A DNA stretch of 64,000 nucleotides from Aurantimonadaceae bacterium (lineage in GTDB: Bacteria; Pseudomonadota; Alphaproteobacteria; Rhizobiales; Rhizobiaceae). Each line of letters opens with the position of its first letter. The stretch's first letter is position 1. Shown piece after piece: positions 44,358 through 53,634 of the stretch. The notes under the pieces were generated by a model. It had not been told where the DNA came from and searched no databases. It was given only the letters and a program-made list of their open reading frames with translations. The stretch lies in NCBI GenBank assembly GCA_947474855.1, contig CANJKV010000003.1, positions 26,376 through 90,375 on the forward strand, read 5' to 3'. The translations under genes were made by a program, and so were the position numbers.

Positions 44358-44468
44358 TCAGGCGAACAAAACGGCGGCTGCGATGAGGCCGATGACCACC
44401 GCCACGGACGCGATCACCAGGATTGCCCCGGCTACGCCCCGATTCCCAGGCTCTTGATCGAAGGCCAC
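44358..44468 (-). CDS. Possible 36-residue membrane protein
   Basis: GTG 44468, preceded by CCGGAGAACCAC, opens a frame reading AFDQEPGNRGVAGAILVIA, then VAVVIGLIAAAVLFA and stop at 44358. One clear transmembrane helix follows a short soluble N-terminus. The stop lies 1 bp from repeat R6. Similar small proteins occur in methylobacteria as I recall; function unknown. Confidence 0.45.
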   Translation of the reverse strand: MAFDQEPGNRGVAGAILVIASVAVVIGLIAAAVLFA

Positions 44469-44619
44469 GTGGTTCTCCGGCTCCGCTTCTCCATAGGGCC
44501 CATGAAGCCGGTTGGCCGCAGCGGGTCAACAGGAGACCCGCAAAAGCGCGCGACGTGGGAAGAGTCGCCAGAGAGGACCTCGCCGATCGCCGGCTGCGCT
44601 CTTGGTGGCGCTGTGACTG

Positions 44620-44708
44620 TAGTTCGACGAACAGCTTCAACGCCGATCGAGGCGGCAACCTGTTGAGCGAATTCGCCGCGAACTGGTTGGCGCCTATTGC
44701 CGATCAGC
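44620..44708 (+). repeat. Dispersed MITE-like repeat, copy R7
   Basis: Forward orientation: CTTCAACGCCGATCGAGGC, CAACCTGTTGAGCG and TTGCCGATCAGC. The first 15 bases differ from the consensus. Confidence 0.65.
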
Positions 44709-45212
44709 ACCCATGGGCACCTCAAGGGCATCCGTCGGCTGACGCACGCATTGCCGGACGTTGTCATGTTCGATGGCTGCGACGGGCCGCGTGAGCATGA
44801 AATCCCCCAAACGGATCACAGGGACACTCATGGTCATGGCGGGCCTATTCGGCGTTCAGAGCCATAAGGCAAGGGAGACGCATTCCTTGCAGACGAATGC
44901 GGCATCGATCGACAGGTTAAAGTCCGTTCTCAAGCAAGGGGCGGCGTACGGAGGGCAACGGCCGATGGAGCCGAACCTTGGCTCGGCTTCCCGCCGACTG
45001 CCGGCGCGGGACCGGGAGGTGGTCGCGCGTCCATCGGCGAGCAATGCGGACCGGGAGCGTCCTTGCCGATGAGCGTCCGCCGCAGCGGGGGCATGCCGAC
45101 AGTGCCGCATGCCCGGTGGCGGGGCCTCCTCCGGCGGCTCGAACGAACTCGGGTCCGTCAATGGCCTCGCCAGACCAAAGCCCGCGGCGGGATAGGTCCT
45201 GCCCTCCACGAC

Positions 45213-45392
45213 TCACGACGAGGCCGGGCACCGGTCGACCGTGATGCGCCATTCATGGAGACCATAGTCGAAGACCGTCGCCTCGACGTCCCGAAGGCCC
45301 GCGTGCGGCCTGGGCAGCAGGGTCACGACCTTCGACGCGGCCAAGGGTATGAGGTAGCCCTCGACCCTGTAGGAGATCCCGCCGGCACTCAT
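45213..45392 (-). CDS. Small unknown protein downstream of the GNAT gene
   Basis: A 59-residue protein beginning MSAGGISYRVEGYLIPLAAS and ending LHEWRITVDRCPASS, predicted mostly beta-strand. It starts 60 bp after the GNAT stop on the same strand, so probably the third gene of an HTH-GNAT-unknown operon. Good codon use, no family recognised. Confidence 0.5.
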   Translation of the reverse strand: MSAGGISYRVEGYLIPLAASKVVTLLPRPHAGLRDVEATVFDYGLHEWRITVDRCPASS

Positions 45393-45451
45393 GGTCAGGC
45401 GGCAGCGACGGGTCACCGAATCCGGCTTCGGCCGCGACCGGTCCACATGCT

Positions 45452-46162
45452 TCAAGCCATCGCCCTGATCGCCGCCGCCCAACCCGGAAGGGTATGGCCC
45501 TCCAGCAGCCGGATCCGCGCGGCGCTGCCGTCCAGCAAGGTGTCGTTCCAGCCATCGAGCCACACGGCCTGCTCCTCGAGCGCCTGGGGGATTCGCAGGT
45601 GGAACTCGTCGCCGTGGACGTGCCCGTCGGGCTCGGTCCGCAGCCCGGGAAGCGCGGCGCCGGGGATGCGCACGGCCTTCGCATGCGCGAACCCCGTGCG
45701 GGCGATGATCCGGCGCGGTGCATCGTTGCCCTTGAGCACATGGGCGACGATGCGGGGCGGACGCCGCCACGCCAGCGGGTTCTCGTTTACCAGGAAGTGG
45801 CAGAGCGGCAAGCGCATCAGGACGTCGCCTATGCCCTTGCCGCGCGCTTCTGGCGAGACCATGAGGCCGCCGATCTCGACCTCGCTCTCGTCGTCCGAGA
45901 CGCACGCATACGAGAGGCCGAGCACCACCTCCTCGTCGGTGACCGCGCACCAGACGTTCCGGTCGAGGGCAAGGGCGGAAAAGGCTTCCTGGGTCCTGGG
46001 ATAGATCGCGTCGTTGGCGGCAGCGAAGTCGGTGTGCCAGGTGTGGGCATGGCCGACCTGGTCCGAGTTCACGATGCAGAAGTTCACGGGCAAGGCTGCG
46101 GTCCCCACGGTCGCCCCGATGGGGCGGACCGCGGACGTAACCCAGGACTCTCCCGGGATCAA
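45452..46162 (-). CDS. GNAT-family acetyltransferase
   Basis: A 236-residue protein with a GNAT core: WCAVTDEEVVLGLSYACVSDD, EVEIGGLMVSPEARGKGIGD (motif A, acetyl-CoA pyrophosphate loop) and IIARTGFAHAKAVRIPG. It is longer than toxin-type GNATs such as TacT. The substrate is unknown. An HTH gene ends 30 bp upstream on the same strand; they probably form an operon. An internal start is possible since the first 25 residues are weakly conserved. Confidence 0.75.
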   Translation of the reverse strand: MIPGESWVTSAVRPIGATVGTAALPVNFCIVNSDQVGHAHTWHTDFAAANDAIYPRTQEAFSALALDRNVWCAVTDEEVVLGLSYACVSDDESEVEIGGLMVSPEARGKGIGDVLMRLPLCHFLVNENPLAWRRPPRIVAHVLKGNDAPRRIIARTGFAHAKAVRIPGAALPGLRTEPDGHVHGDEFHLRIPQALEEQAVWLDGWNDTLLDGSAARIRLLEGHTLPGWAAAIRAMA

Positions 46163-46192
46163 CGGCTTCCGTGGTTTGCGGAAGCCGAATCC

Positions 46193-46552
46193 TCAGTCGC
46201 GGAGCAGCTTCAGCTTGCCGCGCGCGGACCTGGCCAGCGCGTCGAAGATGGCCTTGCGCGCGAGCGGATGCGGCGAGGAGACGCCGCGGGTCCAACGGCC
46301 CACGGTGGGACGGGAGACGTTCAGGATTCGGGCCAGATCGGCATCGTCGAGCTCCAGCAGTTGCTGCGAGGCCCTGACGAGGCCCGCGAAGTCCAGGTCG
46401 GCATCGCTCGCGGCCGCGGCCTCGAGCATCGACACGAGTTCCCCGATCGCCTGCGCCATCTGGGCGCGCACGTTCTTCACGAGCTCGAGAAAATCGGAGA
46501 AATCGAGAACGACCTGTGATTCCGCACTAATGCGGTTCGGGATGTTCGTCAT
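46193..46552 (-). CDS. HTH DNA-binding protein paired with the GNAT gene
   Basis: A 119-residue protein. The first 65 residues are helical (FLELVKNVRAQMAQAIGELV). The C-terminal half holds a helix-turn-helix: LLELDDADLARILNVSRPTV then GRWTRGVSSPHPLARKAI. The order (helical domain first, HTH last) is like antitoxin-type regulators. It likely controls itself and the downstream acetyltransferase. Confidence 0.7.
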   Translation of the reverse strand: MTNIPNRISAESQVVLDFSDFLELVKNVRAQMAQAIGELVSMLEAAAASDADLDFAGLVRASQQLLELDDADLARILNVSRPTVGRWTRGVSSPHPLARKAIFDALARSARGKLKLLRD

Positions 46553-46825
46553 TTTCGGCTCCTCTGCCGCCGTATGATGGGCATGGCGGCCTATGATCTA
46601 TATGCACGCGGCGACGCGGCATGCAAGGGGCGTCACCCCCCGAAATCTTGCGTTCCGCGCAGTGGCTTACGACCGCCGGGCACGATCAGCCACCGTGCGA
46701 GATGCACAGATCGCTCCAATATAGACCGTCACGCCGGCCCTTTGGGCGTGCCCGCCCGTGCCGATTGACTTCAGAGGCGCGGTCGACGGATCGGACCGCT
46801 GCCGACCGGCTGGAACGCTCCTGGT

Positions 46826-46917
46826 GTTGATCGGCTTCGCCCTTCGACCCCGCCGATCTCGGGTCGTTCAACAAGTTATCACGCCGATCGGCGTCGAACC
46901 TCGGCGCCGATCCACAG
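46826..46917 (-). repeat. Dispersed MITE-like repeat, copy R8
   Basis: Full length, reverse orientation: GTTGATCGGCTTCGCCC at one end, TCACGCCGATCGGCGTCGAA in the core, CGCCGATCCACAG at the other. Confidence 0.75.
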
Positions 46918-47000
46918 CGTTGCGAGCTGCCTCTCTTGAGGTCAGCTCGCTCAATAGGTTGCCTCGCCGATCAGCGTGGAGTCTGCGCGATGATCCACAG
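46918..47000 (-). repeat. Dispersed MITE-like repeat, copy R9 (tandem to R8)
   Basis: TTGAGGTCAGCTCGCTCAA, GGTTGCCTCGCCGATCAGCG and GATCCACAG follow R8 directly in the same orientation. It lacks the GTTGATCGGC end, consistent with nested insertion or unequal recombination. Confidence 0.65.
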
Positions 47001-47032
47001 ATTGTTGCTCAACACCCCGACCCGCGTGGCGG

Positions 47033-50000
47033 TCAGTCGTCCACCATGCCCTGGATCCGGTTCGACAGGACGGTCATGTCGAACGGCTTCGTGACCACCT
47101 GCATGCCGGGGTCGAGATGCCCGTGGCTGAGCACGGCGTTCTCGGCGTAGCCCGTCACGAACAGCACCTTCAGGTCGGGGCGCAACTCCCTTGCCGCATC
47201 GGCCACCTGTCGGCCGTTCATGCCGTTGGGAAGGCCGACGTCGGTGACGAGGAGGTCGATGGCGGTGTCCGAGCGCAGGACCTTCAGCGCCTGCGGACCG
47301 TCGCCCGCCTCGATCGCCGTGAAGCCGAGGTCCTCGACGGCGTCCACCACCAGCATGCGCACCAGCGGCTCGTCGTCCACGACGAGGACCGTCTTGCCTC
47401 GGGAATCGACCCGCGGGAGAGCCGGAACGACCTCGGGCTCGACGACCTCCTCCTCGTGATGGCGAGGAAGGTAGACGCAGACCATCGTCCCGCTGCCGAC
47501 CTCGGAGTAGATGCGAACCTGCCCACCGGACTGGCGGGCGAACCCGTAGATCATCGAAAGGCCGAGCCCCGTGCCGACGCCGATCGGCTTGGTGGTGAAG
47601 AAGGGATCGAACGCGCGCTCGATGACGTCCGGGGACATGCCCGTTCCGTTGTCCGAAACGCACATGGAAAGGTACTGGCCCGGCGGCAGGTCGCGCTCGC
47701 GGGCGGCACGATCGTCAAGCCAGCGGTTCCCCGTCTCGATGGTGATCCGTCCACCGTCCGGCATGGCGTCCCGCGCGTTGATGCAAAGGTTCAGGAGCGC
47801 GTTCTCGAGTTGGTTCGGATCGACCAACGCCGACCATAGGCCCGCCTTCGCCACCGTCTCCACAGTGATCTGCGGACCGACCGTCCGGCGGATCAGGTCC
47901 TCCATCCCCGCGACGAGGCGGTTCACGTCGGTAGGCTTCGGCTCCAGCGTCTGGCGCCGCGAGAAGGCGAGGAGGCGATGGGTCAGTGCCGCGGCTCGCT
48001 TGGCAGCCCCTTGAGCCCCCACCATGTAGCGGTCGAGGTCACTGACACGGCCCTGCTGCACCCGGGTCTGCATCATGTCGAGCGAACCGGAAATGCCCGC
48101 AAGCAGGTTGTTGAAGTCGTGCGCGAGGCCGCCCGTGAGCTGGCCGACGGCTTCCATCTTCTGGCTCTGGCGCAGCGCCTCCTGGGCCCGCTCCAGCTCC
48201 TCGGCGGCTTCCTTGACGGCGGTGACGTCGCGCCCGGTCGCGTAGGTGACCTCCCCCGCGGGCGCCGCCACCCAGGAGATCCAACGCATGGATCCGTCCT
48301 TGTGGCGGTAGCGGTTCTCGATCTTGATCCGCCCCCCGGTTGCCGTCGTCTCGTATGCGTCGACAGTCTTCGAGTGATCGTCGGGGAGGACGAACTCGTT
48401 GACGTGGTGGCCTTCGAGTTCGTCGGGCGCATAGCCGAGCAGGGCCGTCCATGCCGGGTTCACGCGGAGGAAGACGCCGGTGAAGTCGATGACGACCATG
48501 AGATCGGGCGAGGTGTCCCACATCCGGTCGCGCTCCGCCGTGCGCTCGGCCACAAGTTGCTCCAGCTCCGCGCTTTGCCGTTCCTTGGCATCGCGGGCCT
48601 CGACGATCTCCTGGATGTCGACGCAGGTGCCGATCCAACGCAGGATGGGGCCGTCCTTGGTCTCGCGCGCGGGAACTGACCGACCGATGAACCAGCGGTA
48701 GACGCCGTCCTCGCGACGGAAACGGTACTCGATCTCGAACGGGCCTTCGGTCCGGCGAGCCTCTTCCCAGGCCGCGATGGAGCGCTCGCGGTCGTCCGGG
48801 TGGAGGACGTCGCTCCAGCCGAAGTGCACGAGTGCGTCGGCCGGGTACCCGGTGAACGCCTCGAAGAACGGGTTGACGTAGTCGCAGCGTCCGTGGGCGT
48901 CGGTGGTGAACAGGATGACGGGAAGCGCTTCGGCAAAGGCGCGGAAGCGCGCCTCGCTCGCCCGAAGCGCGGTTTGGCTGCGGCGTTGCTCGGTGAGGTC
49001 CAGCATCGCGCCGATCATGCGCGTTGCCCGACCCGTTGCGTCACGGATCACATGGCCGCGGTCGAGCACGTCGGCATAGGTGCCGTCGGCTCGCTCGAAG
49101 CGGTACTCCTCGGTCCAGTTCTCGGCCGTGCCGTCGATGGCAGCGTGGATGCTGTGGTCCACCTTCGCCCGGTCGTCGGGATGGATGTGCTCGATCCACC
49201 ACTCGCCCGTCGGCGCCACGTCGGCGGGCGCATGTCCGTAAGCGGTCTCCAGCGCCTCGTTCCAGAGCACGTGGTTGGTGGCGAAGTGCCAGTCCCAGAT
49301 CGCGTCATTGGTGGCACGCACCGCAAGGCGGAGCCGCTCCGCTGTTTCCCGAGCTGCCGCATCGGCCGCCTTCTGATCGGACACGTCCCGGAAGAACCCG
49401 GCCAACCCTTCCTCGACGGGGTAGGCACGCATCTCCAGCCAGGCCTCTCGTCCATCCGGCCAGCGATACCTGTGCTCCAGCGTCACGGGCACCTGTTCGG
49501 TCATGGCCCGCTTGTAAAGGCGACCGAGTTCGCTGGCCTCGCTGCCTGGAAAAGCATCCCAGTGCGTGCGACCGAGGACTGCCTCGCGTGGCCGGCCTTC
49601 GATCCGCTCGGCCTCGGCGTTGAAGTCGAGGATGCGGAACTGGCGGTCAAGGAGGAAGAACCCCTCGGCCATGCCGTCGAGCACGCCTTTGGCCCGCGCC
49701 TCGCTTTCGCGAAGGCGGCGTTCGGCCAGCACTTGCCCCGTGATCTCGTTGCAGGGGCAGAAGAACCCCGCCACCGTCCCGGCCTCGTCGCGCACGGGCG
49801 TGTAGGAAAAGCTGAAGTGGGTCTCCTCGGCATAGCCGCGCCGATGCATGATGAGGGTGATGTCGTCCATGTGGACGGGCTCGCCCGCGTATGCCTGCTC
49901 GACGATGGGCACGAGATCTGCGCGGATCTCCTGCCACACGTCGAGGAAGTCGCGCCCGAGCGCGGCAGGGTGCTTGGACGCGAGGATCTCCGCATAGGCG

Positions 50001-50221
50001 TCGTTGTAGAGGAGGGTGCGCTCCTCTCCCCAGGCGAGGAACATGGCTTGATTGGAAGCGAGCATCACGCCGACGAGGGTCTTGAGCGCTGGCGGCCAGT
50101 TCGGTGGGACCCCGAGGCTCGTGCCGTCCCACGGATGGTCGCGCAGCATCCGGCCCAACTCGCCCCCGCCGGAAAGAAAGCCCGGGACATCGGAAGCGGC
50201 ACTGGTCGAGTTCAGATCCAT
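47033..50221 (-). CDS. Hybrid histidine kinase with five PAS domains and receiver
   Basis: A 1062-residue sensor. Five PAS units follow one another (AMFLAWGEERTLLYNDA; GFFLLDRQFRILDFNAE; AIWDWHFATNHVLWNEA; VILFTTDAHGRCDYVNP; LMVVIDFTGVFLRVNPAW). Then HisKA with the H-box GGLAHDFNNLL, HATPase (NQLENALLNLCINARDAM, GTGLGLSMIYG) and a C-terminal receiver (TVLVVDDEPLVRML, VTDVGLP, VTKPF). No membrane helix, so a cytosolic sensor, probably of light, redox or a small ligand. The start is placed at ATG 50221. The orphan receivers at 27354 and 29201 are possible partners. Confidence 0.88.
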   Translation of the reverse strand: MDLNSTSAASDVPGFLSGGGELGRMLRDHPWDGTSLGVPPNWPPALKTLVGVMLASNQAMFLAWGEERTLLYNDAYAEILASKHPAALGRDFLDVWQEIRADLVPIVEQAYAGEPVHMDDITLIMHRRGYAEETHFSFSYTPVRDEAGTVAGFFCPCNEITGQVLAERRLRESEARAKGVLDGMAEGFFLLDRQFRILDFNAEAERIEGRPREAVLGRTHWDAFPGSEASELGRLYKRAMTEQVPVTLEHRYRWPDGREAWLEMRAYPVEEGLAGFFRDVSDQKAADAAARETAERLRLAVRATNDAIWDWHFATNHVLWNEALETAYGHAPADVAPTGEWWIEHIHPDDRAKVDHSIHAAIDGTAENWTEEYRFERADGTYADVLDRGHVIRDATGRATRMIGAMLDLTEQRRSQTALRASEARFRAFAEALPVILFTTDAHGRCDYVNPFFEAFTGYPADALVHFGWSDVLHPDDRERSIAAWEEARRTEGPFEIEYRFRREDGVYRWFIGRSVPARETKDGPILRWIGTCVDIQEIVEARDAKERQSAELEQLVAERTAERDRMWDTSPDLMVVIDFTGVFLRVNPAWTALLGYAPDELEGHHVNEFVLPDDHSKTVDAYETTATGGRIKIENRYRHKDGSMRWISWVAAPAGEVTYATGRDVTAVKEAAEELERAQEALRQSQKMEAVGQLTGGLAHDFNNLLAGISGSLDMMQTRVQQGRVSDLDRYMVGAQGAAKRAAALTHRLLAFSRRQTLEPKPTDVNRLVAGMEDLIRRTVGPQITVETVAKAGLWSALVDPNQLENALLNLCINARDAMPDGGRITIETGNRWLDDRAARERDLPPGQYLSMCVSDNGTGMSPDVIERAFDPFFTTKPIGVGTGLGLSMIYGFARQSGGQVRIYSEVGSGTMVCVYLPRHHEEEVVEPEVVPALPRVDSRGKTVLVVDDEPLVRMLVVDAVEDLGFTAIEAGDGPQALKVLRSDTAIDLLVTDVGLPNGMNGRQVADAARELRPDLKVLFVTGYAENAVLSHGHLDPGMQVVTKPFDMTVLSNRIQGMVDD

Positions 50222-50675
50222 GATGGAGGGGCATTCCCTTGTCGCGTCATCGGCACTGGCCTTGGCATCGAGGTCGGTCTTCGCTCCCTCATACCCATGG
50301 TCACCTGCGCTGACGAGAACTCTCGAGTGGCTTCGACAGGATCGTGAAGCTCGCTTTCCTACCGAATTAGTCGACGTCGATCCCGAATCCACAACGCGTT
50401 CGTTCGCGAGATGTCGCGGTCGGGTGGACGGGATGCACATCCGCCCCGTCGCCATATGGGTCCATGCGGTCACGTTCGCTTCCACCGCATCGCACCGATG
50501 GTTCGTCGGCAGGCCCGGGCACCCAAGGTGACGCCGGGCATGTCGGCTGCCTCGTGCTTGGTTAGCCTCAGGAGCGGACCGGGCATTTTTCGAAGCGGTC
50601 CACGACGTCCTGGAGGAGCAGCACCTGCATTTGATGGCCGGAGCCTTCCACAAGGCTACATGCGACCAGCGGCAG
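50222..50675. other. Intergenic region upstream of the kinase
   Basis: About 455 bp; should hold the kinase promoter. No gene, repeat or hairpin recognised. Confidence 0.35.
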
Positions 50676-50926
50676 CTACTCCAAGGCACGCTCCACGTCG
50701 TCCAGCGCGCGGGGATCAGCGCTTTCGGGCACGTCGATCCTGACGACGTTGTTCTTCCCGTCCAGGAGGAATGCCTGTCCCAGAGCGTTCTTCGACTTCG
50801 CCCTCGCGGCTGAGGAGAAAGACCTCATGAACGCCCATTCCTTCGCGCCGCCGTTCCGAGCCTTCTCGTCTACGGTGAAGGTGCCCTCCCCCGTACCGAT
50901 GCTGAGGATGCGGACGCTCTCGCCGG
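50676..50926 (-). pseudogene. 3' fragment of an unknown gene, cut by repeat R10
   Basis: The frame encodes FTVDEKARNGGAKEWAFM, AARAKSKNALGQAFLLDGKN and VRIDVPESADPRALDDVE to the stop at 50676. It has good coding character, but going upstream it runs directly into repeat copy R10 without a credible start. I infer a gene whose 5' end was replaced. An ATG at residue MRSFSS could still give a 50-residue product. Confidence 0.45.
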
Positions 50927-51009
50927 GCACATCGCAGCTTCGAGGCAGATCGGCACGGCAACCCGTTGGGTAAGTTGACCTTGTAGCGTCAGGTGTGCAT
51001 CGCCGACCG
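50927..51009 (+). repeat. Dispersed MITE-like repeat, copy R10 (degenerate)
   Basis: CAGCTTCGAGGCAGATCGGC, CGGCAACCCGTTGGGT and AGTTGACCT, then GCATCGCCGACC. It separates two gene remnants. Confidence 0.55.
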
Positions 51010-51146
51010 ACCTCCAAACCTCCCGATGCACCGATCCGGATTGTCTCCCTCCTTGCAGTTGCCCTACGTGCGCCCCGATGGGTTGACGCTCAGCCCGCCG
51101 GAACGGCGCAGGTGTTGACGGCTCCCGCCAATCATCGGCATCCATG

Positions 51147-51480
51147 TCATTGCTTCGGCACCTTTCCGTCGAGATCCACACTCAGCAACCGCTCGAAGGC
51201 CACCGGCTCGAGCTTGCCCGGAGACCGGAACGGGTCAGAGAAAGCGTAGATGAAGAAGAGCACCACCCCGGAGTAGATCCCGAAGGTCGTCAGGAGCAGG
51301 AGGTGGCCGCGGGTCGGGCGATAGACTTGGAAGGGCACCGACAGGAGGGCGAGGCCCGCAATCGCCGGCGCCCAGAACACGCCGCTGAAGCGCCCGAACA
51401 CGCCGGCCTCCCGCGTCTCCCGCAGCTTGGCGACATCGGTGAGCCGCCTCGTGTTCCCGCTGATCAGTCGACGGGTCGCG
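51147..51480 (-). pseudogene. C-terminal remnant of a DUF4239 membrane protein
   Basis: The frame shows VFWAPAIAGLALLSVPFQVY, LLLLTTFGIYSGVVLFFIYAF and SDPFRSPGKLEPVAFERLL. Two membrane helices followed by DPFR-G-L-P-AFE are the usual end of DUF4239 proteins. The family is about 250 residues; only the last 110 remain and no start is visible. Confidence 0.5.
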
Positions 51481-52398
51481 ACGACAGGCTGAGGACGATC
51501 CTGGCAGGCCGACAGACCGGGTTCGACACATGGCAACTCAAAGGGTTGATGAGCCGCCCATTTGCACCCCGCTTCGGTGGTCCGATCCCCGGTCGGCGTG
51601 TCCGGCTTGCCGCGGTGCCCGCCTTGCCGCTTTGCGCTCCTGCCGTTCCATTTTAACGCGGGGCCATGATTTCATACCGCCGCGCGTTTGGAACGACCTA
51701 TTCGGCCTCGGCCGCGCGGCGGCAGCCCGCGCGGCGCTTGAGCGTCTTCCGGCACCGCATGAACCGGCCCGAAGGGTCGGTTCATAGGCGGGTCGGTATC
51801 AAGCCCTTGCGGCAGCAGGCCATCCGTCCGGACGGGCTGATCGGCGAAGCGTCTCTGTGCGCTTGGTTCCGACATCCATCGACAGGCTTCCGCGCCGATC
51901 GGCATCGAAGATGCGCCGATTCATGAGTGACCATCGGACGCGCGGCGGGGCTCCCTTCCGAAGCGTCCGCCCCATCCTTCTCTGCCCTTGGCGAACCGGC
52001 ACGACCCGATGATGCCACGCCGACCTTCACGACCGCGCATCCCCGGTTGGTCAAGCAGCTCATCGGGCACCCGCGACGCTGAGCGCGACTGCCTTCTCGC
52101 CATTCCACAGAGTCGGCATCAACGGCCTGGCGTACGGCGTCACGATCGAGGACCACCCGGGCCTCGAGTACCGGAGCCGCGGTGCCTGCGGCCATGGATA
52201 AGCTGAACCGGGAACTCTACTCGAGGTCGGTCATGCGTGGGCGAGCGGCCCTTGGTCTCAATACTGACCGAGAACGTGATGGTGGCGACCCGACGAAATT
52301 CTCGAGGACGGGATGCGGGGTCGTTGCGACGTTGCGATGTCGGCGTACAAGGCGACTCGGGCAGCGTGATCGACATGGGACGCGGGCGAGGTGTTGCA
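51481..52398. other. Long intergenic region with repeat R11
   Basis: About 900 bp of decayed sequence. Repeat copy R11 lies at 51836-51925. A short open stretch near 52111-52196 (YGVTIEDHPGLEY) looks like a gene fragment but is too short to name. Confidence 0.4.
51836..51925 (-). repeat. Dispersed MITE-like repeat, copy R11
   Basis: Reverse orientation: GCTGATCGGCGAAGCG at one end, CCGCGCCGATCGGCATCGAA in the core, ending GCGCCGATTCATG. Confidence 0.65.
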
Positions 52399-53190
52399 AT
52401 GCATAACGAAGCGAGGCCTTCGATCGGCCGCAGGTTCGTGGAACCGCGCCAGCAGAGGCAATGGGACGAGTTCTTCAAGAGGTTGGCGCCCCACTCCAAG
52501 GTCATCCGCTCGATCGTGGAGGATGCTTTCGAGATGGAAGGGAAACTGGGGTTTGGCCGCATGTTGCCGACCGATCTTGAGTCCGCAAGGGTTGCAGCCG
52601 CGCTGCATCAAGACGACACGTTCAAGAACCTCAAAGCTGATGGGATATATCTAACAGCGGATGGAAACTCGGCAGTCCACGTCGAATACCAGTCCACATA
52701 CAATTCGGGGATGTTCATACGCTTTGTGATGTACAGGGAGGCCTTCATCGAAAAACGGCGCACGCACAAGATCGAGAAGACCCCCTACTGTGTGCTTCTA
52801 TACTCCGGCAGTGAACACTCGATATGGAAGAACGAGCACCACGGCAAGAAACTACATCAATACGTCGATTTCGTATTCATCATCTTGGAGGCAATGGAAC
52901 CGGACGCTTTCGACAATGACGATCTCGAGGGACGGATCATCGGACTTTCGCGACCACTAGCAACCGATGTTCAGAAGTTCGTCGCGGTGATGAAAGAGCT
53001 GGATGGCTTGTCGGATGCGCGGAGCAAAGGCGTCATGGAGCAGGATAGGCTTGAGTCGCTGAAAACCGCTTTGGTCCTCGCTGGGGTAAATAAACCGGAA
53101 ATCCGGCCGTGGGTTCTTGGGAGAATGAGAATGGACGAGCAACTTCGCTTGGGACTGGAGGAGATCCTGCCGGAACTCCACCGCTTGTAA
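52399..53190 (+). CDS. Rpn-like PD-(D/E)XK nuclease family protein
   Basis: A 263-residue protein. LKADGIYLTADG and VHVEYQSTYN give the D-x(n)-ExQ nuclease core of Rpn/transposase_31-type proteins. FIRFVMYREAFIEKRRTHKI and VLLYSGSE follow as in that family. GC is lower than in neighbouring genes, suggesting recent transfer. Rpn proteins stimulate DNA exchange and have been linked to phage defence. ATG 52399 is the likely start; ATG 52375 is possible. The frame stops at TAA 53188-53190 but stays open afterwards in the same frame into the next ORF, so the gene may once have been about 100 residues longer. Confidence 0.65.
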   Translation: MHNEARPSIGRRFVEPRQQRQWDEFFKRLAPHSKVIRSIVEDAFEMEGKLGFGRMLPTDLESARVAAALHQDDTFKNLKADGIYLTADGNSAVHVEYQSTYNSGMFIRFVMYREAFIEKRRTHKIEKTPYCVLLYSGSEHSIWKNEHHGKKLHQYVDFVFIILEAMEPDAFDNDDLEGRIIGLSRPLATDVQKFVAVMKELDGLSDARSKGVMEQDRLESLKTALVLAGVNKPEIRPWVLGRMRMDEQLRLGLEEILPELHRL

Positions 53191-53223
53191 ATCGCCGACG
53201 CGAGGCACCGGGCAAACCTGCAT

Positions 53224-53478
53224 ATGCGGGCCGCTGACGAAGCCATACGTGCAGCGGCAGAGAAAGAGAGAGCGGCAACCGAGGCGATCCGGCACGCGAA
53301 CGAACTGGAACACGTCATGGCTGAAAGGATCCGGTCCGTCGTGGAACATCTTGCTCGATCGATGCCCAATTCGGCAGACTGGCACAGACGACTTGGTGAT
53401 GCGGCGGATGAGGATCTGCCCGATCTTCTGGAGGAAATGGGTCAAGCTCTCGGAAGGGATGGTCTCGACCTCGTATGA
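53224..53478 (+). CDS. Helical ORF in frame with the Rpn-like gene
   Basis: An 84-residue frame: AADEAIRAAAEKERAATEA, then ANELEHVMAERIRSVVEHLA and LPDLLEEMGQALG. It is in the same frame as the Rpn-like gene, separated by its TAA and 33 bases without another stop. It resembles the helical tails of Rpn proteins. Either a separate small protein or the severed C-terminus. Confidence 0.45.
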   Translation: MRAADEAIRAAAEKERAATEAIRHANELEHVMAERIRSVVEHLARSMPNSADWHRRLGDAADEDLPDLLEEMGQALGRDGLDLV

Positions 53479-53525
53479 TCTTGGGCTGCGTAGACATTGG
53501 AAGAGGGGTGTAGATCGGCAAGGGA

Positions 53526-53600
53526 TGTGGATCGGCGGCGAATGCCCGCGCCGATCAGCGAGCTGGCCTGCTGAACGGCCCGATCTCAGGTTGATGCTGA
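53526..53600 (+). repeat. Dispersed MITE-like repeat, copy R12 (partial)
   Basis: TGTGGATCGGCGGCG, CGCGCCGATCAGCG and TCTCAGGTTGATGCTGAG. A second short GTAGATCGGC lies just before it. It abuts the WD40 fragment. Confidence 0.5.
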
Positions 53601-53634
53601 GCACTGCCGACCGACATCTGGAGCGCGCCCGGCG

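Larger units (their letters stand above)
44223..45212. other. Long non-coding region with repeats R6 and R7
   Basis: About 990 bp behind the tns operon. It holds R6, R7 and one small membrane ORF on the minus strand. A plus-strand frame at 44797-45072 (MKSPKRITGTLMVMAGLFG) has one hydrophobic stretch but no other support. Confidence 0.4.
46553..47032. other. Intergenic region with tandem repeats R8 and R9
   Basis: About 480 bp. Two copies of the dispersed repeat stand head to tail at 46826-47000. Nothing else seen. Confidence 0.45.

Noticed and set aside
44797..45072. Plus-strand ORF with one hydrophobic stretch
   Set aside because: No good ribosome binding site, mixed composition and no family; kept only as a remark in the gap entry.
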